Source: Stramenopiles sp. TOSAG23-3 (Eukaryota > Sar). Taken from it: a DNA stretch of 15,302 nt. Shown in pieces: positions 1 to 7,221 of this stretch. The translations under genes and the position numbers were made by a program. Location: the NCBI GenBank assembly GCA_900128585.1, contig LT642528.1, positions 1 through 15,302 of the forward strand, given 5' to 3'. A model generated the notes under the pieces. The model was given only the letters and a program-made list of their open reading frames with translations, was not told where the DNA came from and made no database searches. The first letter of the stretch is position 1. Each line of letters starts with the position of its first letter.

Positions 1-128
1 AAGAAGAAGAGAAAAGAAAAGAAGAGAAGAAGAGAAGAAGAGAAGAAGAGAAGAGGAGAAGAAGAGAAAAGAAAGAAACAAAGAAACAAAGAAATAAAGA
101 AACAAAGAAACAAAGAAACAAAGAAACA

Positions 129-178
<50 letters not shown>

Positions 179-181
179 GAA
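1..181. repeat. Purine microsatellite, GAA/GAAA with AAACAAAG units
   Basis: The first 180 bases are almost purely A and G on the + strand, with scattered C and a single T. The left part (1-78) mixes GAA, GAAAA and GAAGAG units. From about 79 to 140 the unit becomes an 8-mer, AAACAAAG, repeated about seven times with one unit changed to AAATAAAG. It then decays into GAAA repeats up to 180. This is a composite simple repeat with no coding potential. It continues off the left edge, so its full length is unknown. Confidence 0.9.
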
Positions 182-1154
182 GTATTTTAAAAATACTGTT
201 TTGTCAATACTACTACTGTATAAAATTCTTCCTTCTTAAATAATAGAGAAAAAAAGGAAGAAGGTGATTTTTATTATATGCTGTGTAGTATATATAATTT
301 ACATTTAAAAGAGTTGTTATGATAATTCATATTAAGGTCTTAATTGGTACATTGTATTACTATTGTTCATTATATTAATATATATTATTATGTAATAACT
401 ATACGGTTTATTTAATTCCTTAATGTTTATTGGAATTTAGTTAATTTTTTAAGAAGAAGAGGGACTACAACAAAGGGGAATAGGATGAAGCCATCCAACC
501 ATCCCCGCCGTCGGCGCCATGCATCTAAACTTAGTCGTAAAGTCCATTTCCATGCATGACGTCACATTGACCAATGCATTCGATGATGGAAAAAGGGAAT
601 GAAGGGAACAAACTCAGTCCATTCTTCCTTTTTCTCACCCTTTTAAAGCGTGTTCCCCCCCCCCTCCCCTTCCGTGTGGTTTCCCTTTTTCCTTTTTCCC
701 TTTTTCTCAAGAGTCGTGTTTCTTTTCTCGAAAGAACAGACGGATTTTCACCTATTAGTTTAGTTGTTGATCCGAGTTTCATACTTTTGTGGCTACGACG
801 TTGTTCATATTCGCTTCACTGTGCGTTTGGATACCTGCCATTACCAAGTCGAACTTAAAATACCTTTACAGACACATTTACGAAGCTTGTTTAAAAAAGT
901 TTATGCTAAATTGTCTTTTTTGAGTTCGTAGGGTTTTTTTGAGAAGAGAACTTAGTAGACGACAAAACTTTTACTGGGGAGAAAAGTTTGTGTGTCTCTA
1001 GTGTAAACAAAAGAGAAGTAAGTAGTTGAGAACCTGTGTTCGTGCGTTGTAGATTCTATCCGATCGTCGACCTCGAATTCTCGTTTTTTTGTTTTAGTAG
1101 CCTGATTGACGTCTGTGCTGCTCAACTGTTTAAGGGAGAGAAAGAAGAAGGAAA

Positions 1155-1180
1155 AATTAGTTTTTAGGGAAAAACTAATT
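1155..1180 (+). promoter_or_regulatory. Perfect 11-bp hairpin upstream of the HAD gene
   Basis: AATTAGTTTTT (1155-1165) is followed by the four-base loop AGGG (1166-1169) and its exact reverse complement AAAAACTAATT (1170-1180). The element ends 299 bases before the HAD start codon. It could be an RNA hairpin in a long 5' leader or a palindromic DNA site. The structure is seen directly; a function is only inferred. Confidence 0.45.
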
Positions 1181-1344
1181 GGGAAAGTACTCCGTTCTGC
1201 TGGTTGGTGACTAGTGGAAACGTTTCGCTCGTAGGTCAGTGCGTTTTTAGTTGTTGGAAAGAGAACAGCTTTTTTCGTGGGTCCTATACGTGAACTTGGA
1301 TTTATAAATTCGCATTTGTAGATCCATTTTATTTCATACACCGA

Positions 1345-1370
1345 CGATACTCACCGGTTGCCGAGTATCG
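1345..1370 (+). promoter_or_regulatory. Perfect 8-bp hairpin upstream of the HAD gene
   Basis: CGATACTC (1345-1352) pairs exactly with GAGTATCG (1363-1370) across a ten-base loop that contains ACCGGT. It ends 109 bases before the HAD start codon and is the second perfect inverted repeat in the same leader. It is GC-balanced, so it is not a by-product of AT richness. Confidence 0.4.
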
Positions 1371-1479
1371 ATTTGATTTGTAGAACCGAGCTAGAAATTT
1401 AGTGCTCCAACGTTTGGTTCGTTCGCCTACACCGCACCGCATATTGTAAAGGAAGAGAAGAGGAGCGTAAAAGTTAACC

Positions 1480-2217
1480 ATGTCGTCCGCAACGATGGTT
1501 CTTCAACCTCCGTCTCCATCCGCCGACTTTATCAACGATATGGAACAAGATTGTGATTACATGCTGGATGAGTTCGACTCCGCGATGGGCGAATCGACCG
1601 AGCCCGTGGCCGAGCTTATTTTCGACTGGGACGACACCCTGCTGCCCAGCACGTGGCTGGCGTCCCAGGGGTTCAGACTGGATTTCCCGGCCGAGCTGCC
1701 GCAAGACATCATTCTGGCCCTGTCCGAGCACGACCAGCACGTGTACAAGGTCCTGCAGAAAGCGATGACCTTCGGTAACGTAGTGATCATCACCAACGCC
1801 GAGCGTGGGTGGGTCGAGATGAGCGCCGCGCGGTTCATGCCGACCACGCAGCTTTTGCTGAGTGAGATCACCGTGATCAGTGCCCGCAGCAATTACGAGC
1901 CAGAGTTTCCGGACGACCCCCTCAACTGGAAAATTTCCGCGTTCCGGGCCCAGATCGAGGATTTCGATGGACAAACCAGCCCTTCGACCGAAAAGAACAT
2001 AATTTCTTTCGGCGATAGCGTGCACGAGCGCGACGCGATACAACATGTCGGAAACGACATGTTGAACACGTTTGTGAAGAGCGTCAAGTTCGTGGAACGG
2101 CCCACTCTGGACCAGCTGCAGCGCGAGGTTGCCCTCCTGAACAACTGCATGGACTACGTCTGCAATTGCCGGAGCAACTTGGACCTCATGCTTACCATCG
2201 AATTGCTTTATGAGTAA
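1480..2217 (+). CDS. HAD-superfamily hydrolase (probable phosphatase)
   Basis: A 245-residue protein with the four motifs of the haloacid dehalogenase superfamily in order. Motif I is DWDDT at residues 49-53 (D49 the presumed nucleophile, D51 the presumed acid/base). Motif II is IITNAE with T105. Motif III is probably K151 in LNWKIS. Motif IV is GDSVHERD at 178-185, with D179 and E183/D185 as candidate Mg ligands. Such enzymes hydrolyse phosphate esters through an aspartyl-phosphate; the substrate cannot be read here, and a protein phosphatase is possible. There is no signal peptide or membrane segment, so it is probably cytosolic. The ATG at 1480 has A at -3. Codons are GC-ending, with no TTA, CTA or TCA at all, which suggests good expression and explains a long antisense frame (1474-2226). 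The HAD call is firm; the specific function is unknown. Confidence 0.88.
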   Translation: MSSATMVLQPPSPSADFINDMEQDCDYMLDEFDSAMGESTEPVAELIFDWDDTLLPSTWLASQGFRLDFPAELPQDIILALSEHDQHVYKVLQKAMTFGNVVIITNAERGWVEMSAARFMPTTQLLLSEITVISARSNYEPEFPDDPLNWKISAFRAQIEDFDGQTSPSTEKNIISFGDSVHERDAIQHVGNDMLNTFVKSVKFVERPTLDQLQREVALLNNCMDYVCNCRSNLDLMLTIELLYE

Positions 2218-2286
2218 TCCTCCCAATCTATGAAAAGAAGGTCAGGGCGATACCAGCGCCTCTGCCTGCCATATCATTTTTATGTC

Positions 2287-2292
2287 AATAAA
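2287..2292 (+). terminator. AATAAA polyadenylation signal of the HAD gene
   Basis: A canonical AATAAA starts 70 bases after the HAD stop codon, in an A-rich stretch. The position suits 3'-end formation. In eukaryotes with AT-rich spacers this hexamer also arises by chance. Confidence 0.4.
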
Positions 2293-2510
2293 AAAAAGTA
2301 AAAAAATGTCAAAAACTCAGACGAGTCGACTGTTTCGCTTTGCTAAATTCCCTTGGCATCGCGTTGCCGGTGTGTGGACGTTTGTCGTGTGAAGAACCCT
2401 GCCGTTTGTTGAGCTTAAATAGAATGTACGAAAGATAGACCTGCCCCCATTGATGGTTGAATGCAGTCTCTTTCTACATACGGTGCTCCTTACGAGTTGG
2501 TGAACGACGA

Positions 2511-2665
2511 CAGTACGTTTACTGCCCCAATGCTAGCAGAAAAGTGTCACCTTTCTGTAAAGCGCTACGAGCGCTTGTCTGGAAAAAAAAAATGTCCCAA
2601 ACAACACTGTCAGGTGTACCGCATGCGGTGCCCCGTGTACAACTTTGGTTAAAAATACGTATTTT
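2511..2665. other. Cluster of five palindromes (candidate structured RNA)
   Basis: Five inverted repeats follow one another in 155 bases. CAGTA/TACTG has a CGTT loop (2511-2524). A 21-base near-palindrome with one mismatched pair lies at 2537-2557 (outer arms CAGAAA/TTTCTG). AAGCGCT/AGCGCTT has an ACG loop (2560-2576). ACCGCATGCGGT is a perfect palindrome (2618-2629), as is AAAATACGTATTTT (2652-2665). It could be a structured non-coding RNA, a folded 3' UTR, or remains of a small inverted-repeat element. I recognise no known RNA family. Confidence 0.35.
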
Positions 2666-2818
2666 AAAAAAAGTCTTAGATGGTGTTATATAAACTCGAA
2701 GCTGTACTCTGTACAATAATGTGTAACATGTGGTTTATGAAAATGTTGTTGTGTGTAATCTCTAAAGTTAGTACGCGCTCGCACACCCTTCCCGGAGCGA
2801 GTTCAACAGTCTCTCCCG

Positions 2819-4897
2819 CTAAAGCTCCACTTCCTTCGTTGGTTGTTCGTAATCGACTGCCGCTGGGGCTTCTCGAGTGCCGCTGCCCCAGGCAGTAGGG
2901 ACTGCCCCTTCCGTAGGTGCAGGCCCAGTAACGATCCGTTTCAAGCTTTGCTGCAGCACGGCAATCTCGGAATCCAGATTTTCCAGATCGTGGTTGAGCG
3001 CTGCAACCGTCGTCTGCGCATTCTCAGCCAACAAATGATTGTCCAAGCTACTGTTCACGGAGGACGCGTCGTCCCCTTCGACCAGTTTGGCAACATCGTC
3101 GCCAGGCAGCTCGCCAATCCCGTCGACAATGCCGCTTGACGCGACCACTGTCGCGGGTGCCCGTCCCTTGTCGTACAGGTCGTCGAAATTCTCTAGCTGG
3201 TACTCGTCTTGACGCTTGGGCGGTTCGCGACTTTGCACGTTGTTCGTATGGACCGTTCCAGGGTACAGTGTTGGGGGCACGCTGTTGTCCCACCCATCTC
3301 GCTGATCGTCAATAATTCGCTGAAGCTCTTGGATTAATTTCTGCTGTGCAGCCGAGGTTTGAGTTAAATCTTGGTAAGCCTTCTGGTACTCCGCCCTTTC
3401 CTCGGCCAGGTCATCCATGGCTTTCTTGGTGACCCTATGCGAGTTCGCCGCGTTTGCATCCGCCATCACGGAGCGTTCCGCGTTGGCGGTGGACGAGAGC
3501 TGGCTGTGCCGCAAATCGCGCTCCGTGGCAACTAGCCTTTCCTGAAGTTGCTCTCTCACGCGGATTTCTGTCGCCAACCGCTGCCGTAGACTCTCTGCGT
3601 GCGCCCTCGCACGCCTAACTGCGCTTCGGTACTGGGGGATGATTGCGGCGTCCTTCGCGTTTTCCTTTTCTACTAAGATTTCGTGCCGGGCTACCTCCAA
3701 CTCCGCGCGCAGCTTCCGGTTGTCCTGCTCCAAATCGGATACGATCCCATCCATTGTGGTGGCCAAATCATGCTTGGGATGCTTGGCCTCATACTCGTCC
3801 AGCGGGTCTCTCTCGTCCTCTTCCAAGTTGGACTTCTTTCGAAACGAGCTGACATGCGCCTGCTGCATGCCCGCTTTCGGAAGCGCCTCTGGCCCGGCGG
3901 CGCCAACGATCGACTCCGCAGTCTGCCACAACGAGGTAATCAGCCGTTGCCCAGTCTGGGAGGTCGAGCTAACGTACCCTCGCGACATGTGACGCTGAAG
4001 CGACGAAAGCAGGGCCTTCAGGTGCCTCACCTCCCGTTGGACCGCCCTGGCTCGTGAGCCAACGAAATCCTCTAATTCTGACAAAGCATTTGCCATACTC
4101 TCTAGCCTTGCCCGCGTTTTTACAGTCGCCTTTTGCTCCAACTCTTTCGCCTCTTGGGCTTCTTTGACCAAGTACGTGTTCCGGTACTTGAGCTCCCGAA
4201 CTTCCATTTTTAATTTCGAACGCGACAACGTCAAGGCCCGCTCTCGCTCCAGGCCATCACTAATCTTTTTTTGCAGCGCAATGTGGTGCGCCTCTGCTTT
4301 CGCCAGCTTCGTCTTGAGCTCTGCCGCCGTCCGTGCTGCCACGGATGCGATTACCGTCGACTCGCGCTGCCCTGCCACCATCCGAGCCATCGCCAGCTCC
4401 GTCGACGTCTTGTACGTATCAACTTCGGGGGCCTCTTCGTCCGAGTGGAGCCAGTCGCTCCCGTCCGAGTCGGCCGCGCTGTTCCGATCTCCCCGTGCGG
4501 ACCTGCTGCTTCGCTTCTTCGTTTCGCCCCTGTGCGAACTGGCGTCGGTGCGACCCGAGCTCCGGTCTCTATGCGTGTCTACGTACATGCCCACAATGTC
4601 CTTCTGAGGGGACCGGGGCAAAACTATCGGTGGCCTCGGTTCGACAACCACACGGGGCTGCCGCTTCGATTCCTTCGAGCGGGCCCGCCGCTTGCGCTGT
4701 ATTTTTTTGCTCTCTCTCTTGCTAGAGCTAGATGGTCTCTCTAACGATGAATCCTCTGACGATGTATAAACAGGGACGCGCCGCTTCCTACTCCGACTGC
4801 GTGACCTGCGCCGCCGTGCTTTCTTCGACTTGCCCCGTACCGCGGAAGCACCTTTTTTTGCCCCACCCTTCACCGTCGTCGTTTTCTTCTTCACCAT
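2819..4897 (-). CDS. Basic RS-rich coiled-coil protein, function unknown
   Basis: A 692-residue protein starting MVKKK at the ATG at 4897 (an in-frame TTG two codons upstream was not used). Residues 1-130 are very basic, with an alternating Arg/Ser stretch at about 28-40 and several Lys/Arg clusters, typical of nuclear localisation and of SR-like phosphorylation targets. A short acidic Ser/Asp/Glu patch follows at about 142-160. Residues 165-305 and 380-535 are Lys/Glu/Ala/Leu/Arg-rich with almost no proline and read as two long coiled coils. They are split by a Gly/Pro-containing linker (about 330-375). Residues 538-600 are irregular and Pro-rich, and a third short helix lies at about 618-655. 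There is no enzyme motif, signal peptide or membrane span. It may be a nuclear or cytoskeletal scaffold. The family is not recognised. Confidence 0.8.
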   Translation of the reverse strand: MVKKKTTTVKGGAKKGASAVRGKSKKARRRRSRSRSRKRRVPVYTSSEDSSLERPSSSSKRESKKIQRKRRARSKESKRQPRVVVEPRPPIVLPRSPQKDIVGMYVDTHRDRSSGRTDASSHRGETKKRSSRSARGDRNSAADSDGSDWLHSDEEAPEVDTYKTSTELAMARMVAGQRESTVIASVAARTAAELKTKLAKAEAHHIALQKKISDGLERERALTLSRSKLKMEVRELKYRNTYLVKEAQEAKELEQKATVKTRARLESMANALSELEDFVGSRARAVQREVRHLKALLSSLQRHMSRGYVSSTSQTGQRLITSLWQTAESIVGAAGPEALPKAGMQQAHVSSFRKKSNLEEDERDPLDEYEAKHPKHDLATTMDGIVSDLEQDNRKLRAELEVARHEILVEKENAKDAAIIPQYRSAVRRARAHAESLRQRLATEIRVREQLQERLVATERDLRHSQLSSTANAERSVMADANAANSHRVTKKAMDDLAEERAEYQKAYQDLTQTSAAQQKLIQELQRIIDDQRDGWDNSVPPTLYPGTVHTNNVQSREPPKRQDEYQLENFDDLYDKGRAPATVVASSGIVDGIGELPGDDVAKLVEGDDASSVNSSLDNHLLAENAQTTVAALNHDLENLDSEIAVLQQSLKRIVTGPAPTEGAVPTAWGSGTREAPAAVDYEQPTKEVEL

Positions 4898-5889
4898 ATT
4901 CAATAGCCGTTCGTTTCAATCCAAACCTTCCCACTCACTCACACATGAACATGCACGCGCACACAACAGTATTACCAACGCTAAAATGAATTATCTATAA
5001 TACAACTTCTTTTCTCACTATTCATTTCGTACTTTTCACTTCATCGAAGCTATAGTATCGTAGAAATGGACAGAAGAATTTTTAAAAAAAGATAATAAAT
5101 CATCAGAAGTATAGTTGCTTAATAATATATAATAATAAATACAATAAAAAAATGTTTTTTTTTCATACTACTACTACTCCAAAATCGCCATTATTAAAAA
5201 TAATAATAATAATAATTTAATATATTGATTAGAGACGATCATCTTCTTTTCTTCTTCTCTTTTTTTATTATTATCGACGATCGATGTTGTCGATTCCTAT
5301 CGTTCTACCTTTATATTATTTCTATGTAAAATAATAAAAAAATGATTTAACTGTAAAATAATATAATAACTGTCGATTTTAAAAAATTTTATTATAGTGT
5401 TAAGTAATAGGGTTGTATTTTTAGGATTAGGGTTACACACAGAAGAAGAAGAAGAAGAAAAAAGAAGAAGAAGAAGAAGAAGAAGAAGAAGAAGAAGAAG
5501 AAGAAGAAGAAGAAAGAAGAAGAAGAAAGAAGAAAGAAGAAAAAAAAGATCGATAGATCTATTATTAATTATTATTATTATATAAAATATTGAAACTTAT
5601 TAACTTATTGTTGTGGTGGGAGGGGAGAATATAATTTGTTTTGATTACTAAATGCAAATAGAAAATATTTTTTGATTGCTTTGCATTTTGTTCACGGGGA
5701 AGACAGACTGTACGATAGATACAGATAAACTGAAGTGAAATCTGTTTTTCGATTTGAGAAGTGCTGTTTTTCTTCTTTTGTTTTTGTCAGTCGTCCAGTG
5801 CACGGCCGTGGGTAATTTGGTTTTGTGTAACCAGCTGGAGATGGGCAGTGTCGTTTTTGAAGTAATATTGTCTTTAATTGTTGAGTGAG
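4898..5889. other. Divergent AT-rich spacer with two opposed GAA/TTC tracts
   Basis: No gene is supported in this 992-base gap between the coiled-coil gene (-) and the membrane-protein gene (+), so it should hold both promoters. It contains AAT/ATT runs (for example 5198-5218). A TTC-rich tract lies at 5242-5266, which is GAA on the strand of the left gene, and a long GAA microsatellite lies at 5441-5549, which is GAA on the strand of the right gene. A T-rich pyrimidine stretch at about 5764-5790 lies just ahead of the right gene. No clear TATA box stands out from the general AT richness. Confidence 0.6.
5441..5549. repeat. GAA trinucleotide microsatellite
   Basis: About 109 bases of GAA repeats on the + strand, interrupted by a few extra A, ending in a run of eight A. 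It would translate as polyLys/polyGlu/polyArg in three frames, so the open frame across it is not a gene. A polypurine-polypyrimidine tract of this length can form triplex DNA and is prone to length change. Confidence 0.9.
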
Positions 5890-6489
5890 ATGAAGGGAAA
5901 CCCTGCTAAACTGTACATATTTGTGAGCATGTTTTTCTGTGCGTCCATGAGGGTCGCTGCATACACGAAAGGGGACTTAGTGAGTGTCGTCGAACAGTCG
6001 CAAATAGGTGAGATGAAAACGAAATGGCGGCATATGCAAAACGGGAAAAAGCCGACGTTTGCGACCAACTCGATTGTCACTGTTGTCCCACCTTATAGCA
6101 GGCAAGATTATGACACGACCATGAAGTGCAAAATGACGTTCGCATTCTCTGACCACCGTTTCTTGGTACCCTGGTCAACTTTGTCCGATGGGAATGGGCT
6201 TTACATGGCAAAAATCATATTCATTTTCACCTACCATGGAGATGACATAGTGTCCGTGCAGGCAAAGCATGTCTATATGGGGGAAGACGGGGTAGATAAA
6301 GTCGGGGTCTCGCCAAACCATAAACCTGAAGCCATTCTTTTTGAATACTTATGGAAACCACACCGGCCTGTCTTCAACCCGTATGAAACGCGCGAACCAC
6401 CAGTCGCTGTCATTCTATGCGCAATTTTTGTTTTCTGCTCTGCAATCGCCATGTTGCACCATAATGAAAAACGGTATAAATCAAAGTAA
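5890..6489 (+). CDS. Small type I membrane protein, probably of the ER
   Basis: A 199-residue protein. The first ATG is at 5890 (G at -3). Residues 1-22 form a signal peptide: a basic N-region, then a hydrophobic core LYIFVSMFFCASM, with cleavage likely after AA near residue 21. About 140 residues of luminal or outer domain follow, with only one obvious Cys (in MKCKM), so no disulfide is expected there. A hydrophobic segment of about 19 residues (roughly 170-189, PVAVILCAIFVFCSAIAML) is the single membrane span. The ten-residue cytosolic tail ends KRYKSK, giving RxKxx, close to the dilysine (K/R)xKxx signal that returns type I proteins to the ER. The domain itself is not recognised. ER or early-secretory location is an inference from topology and tail. 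Confidence 0.72.
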   Translation: MKGNPAKLYIFVSMFFCASMRVAAYTKGDLVSVVEQSQIGEMKTKWRHMQNGKKPTFATNSIVTVVPPYSRQDYDTTMKCKMTFAFSDHRFLVPWSTLSDGNGLYMAKIIFIFTYHGDDIVSVQAKHVYMGEDGVDKVGVSPNHKPEAILFEYLWKPHRPVFNPYETREPPVAVILCAIFVFCSAIAMLHHNEKRYKSK

Positions 6490-7221
6490 AAAAACAGGGA
6501 CGGGACAGAGGGGAGGAAACACCACACCTCCTCCTAGAAAGAAAAGAAGAAGAAAAAATTGACTAACCCCGCTCCTCCTATCTATTAAGATATTTTTATA
6601 CTGACTGAATTGCATTTAGTACACTAAAACATGATGGTGAAGAACGAAAAATTGATTTCAAACGAAGAAGAAAAGAAGAAGAAGAAGAAGAACCAAAGAG
6701 AAGAGAAGGGAATAATTTGAGTCTATTTGCTAGCAGTCTGTTCTATTTTTACTACAACTAATTTTATACTTGAAATACAATGAAGACAATTGCAAATGAC
6801 AACAACAACAAGGACAAAATGATTAGCTCCCAAAAAATGGATCCGACAGCAAAGGCACACCATCATCATGCAGGCCAACAACAGAGAAAAAAAGAGAAGG
6901 AAAGAATGAAAAGAAGAAGAAGATAATTTAATAATAGATAGAGGACAACACGTTATTTAAAGAATAAAATAATAAAAATACTACGAACTTTTATACAAGC
7001 AACACTCAAAAGAAAAGAAGTGGAACGACTAAATAGCAGATCGTGCGACATTCGCAATCCTCACACAATTCGGTGTCGCAGTCTGCACAGAACACGTTCC
7101 CTGCCTTCCGGTTACCACGCTACAGAAATCCGACGAACGGCGACGTGTCTTCTTTCTGTATACCAACAAATTGCCAGGCACTTGTGTGCTCTAAGTAAGA
7201 AGGGAGTTCGTACACTGCAAC
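6490..7221. other. Low-complexity spacer upstream of the kelch gene
   Basis: This 732-base gap is A-rich and purine-rich, with a GAA microsatellite at 6664-6692 and further AAGAAG stretches near 6540 and 6910. A 48-codon ATG frame at 6780-6926 encodes a polar Asn/Gln/His/Lys/Arg peptide made largely of simple sequence; it is more likely spurious or an upstream frame than a gene. From about 7020 to 7221 composition becomes more balanced, as expected for the 5' leader of the kelch gene. Confidence 0.55.

Larger units (their letters stand above)
182..1479. other. Spacer and probable promoter/leader of the HAD gene
   Basis: No supported gene lies here. Positions 181-450 are very AT-rich and begin with a 17-base inverted repeat (181-188 with 190-197). 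A pyrimidine-rich block at about 618-725 includes ten consecutive C (655-664) and repeated TTTCCC/TTTTTCC units. From about 860 the composition becomes more balanced and stays so up to the start codon at 1480, which suggests a transcribed leader or promoter. Two perfect hairpins in this part are listed separately. Open frames at 574-858 (+) and 952-1341 (-) are low in complexity and not convincing genes. Confidence 0.6.
2218..2818. other. Convergent spacer between HAD and coiled-coil genes
   Basis: This 601-base gap separates two genes whose 3' ends face each other. It is less AT-rich than the other spacers and carries a cluster of palindromes (2511-2665). A 63-codon ATG frame at 2461-2652 encodes a Cys/Lys-rich peptide with no recognisable domain; it overlaps the palindromes and I do not call it a gene. 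The 3' UTRs of both neighbours presumably lie here. Confidence 0.6.

Noticed and set aside
80-140. Regularly spaced AAACAAAG units suggesting an array
   Set aside because: A simple 8-base tandem repeat without unique spacers, so not CRISPR.
574-858. 94-codon ATG frame on the + strand
   Set aside because: It consists mostly of a pyrimidine-rich simple sequence (Phe/Leu/Pro/Ser), has a poor start context and no domain.
952-1341. 129-codon frame on the - strand
   Set aside because: Low complexity, no recognisable domain, and it overlaps the hairpin-containing leader of the HAD gene.
1474-2226. 250-codon antisense open frame across the whole HAD gene
   Set aside because: It starts with TTG, matches no family, and is explained by the absence of TTA/CTA/TCA codons in the sense gene.
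2461-2652. 63-codon ATG frame rich in Cys and Lys
   Set aside because: No recognisable domain; it overlaps the palindrome cluster and contains an A-run. Kept only as a remark.
5421-5436. Telomere-like TTAGGATTAGGGTTA
   Set aside because: Only two partial units with an interruption; not a telomeric array.
6780-6926. 48-codon ATG frame ahead of the kelch gene
   Set aside because: Composed of simple purine-rich sequence encoding a polar peptide; too short and too repetitive to support.
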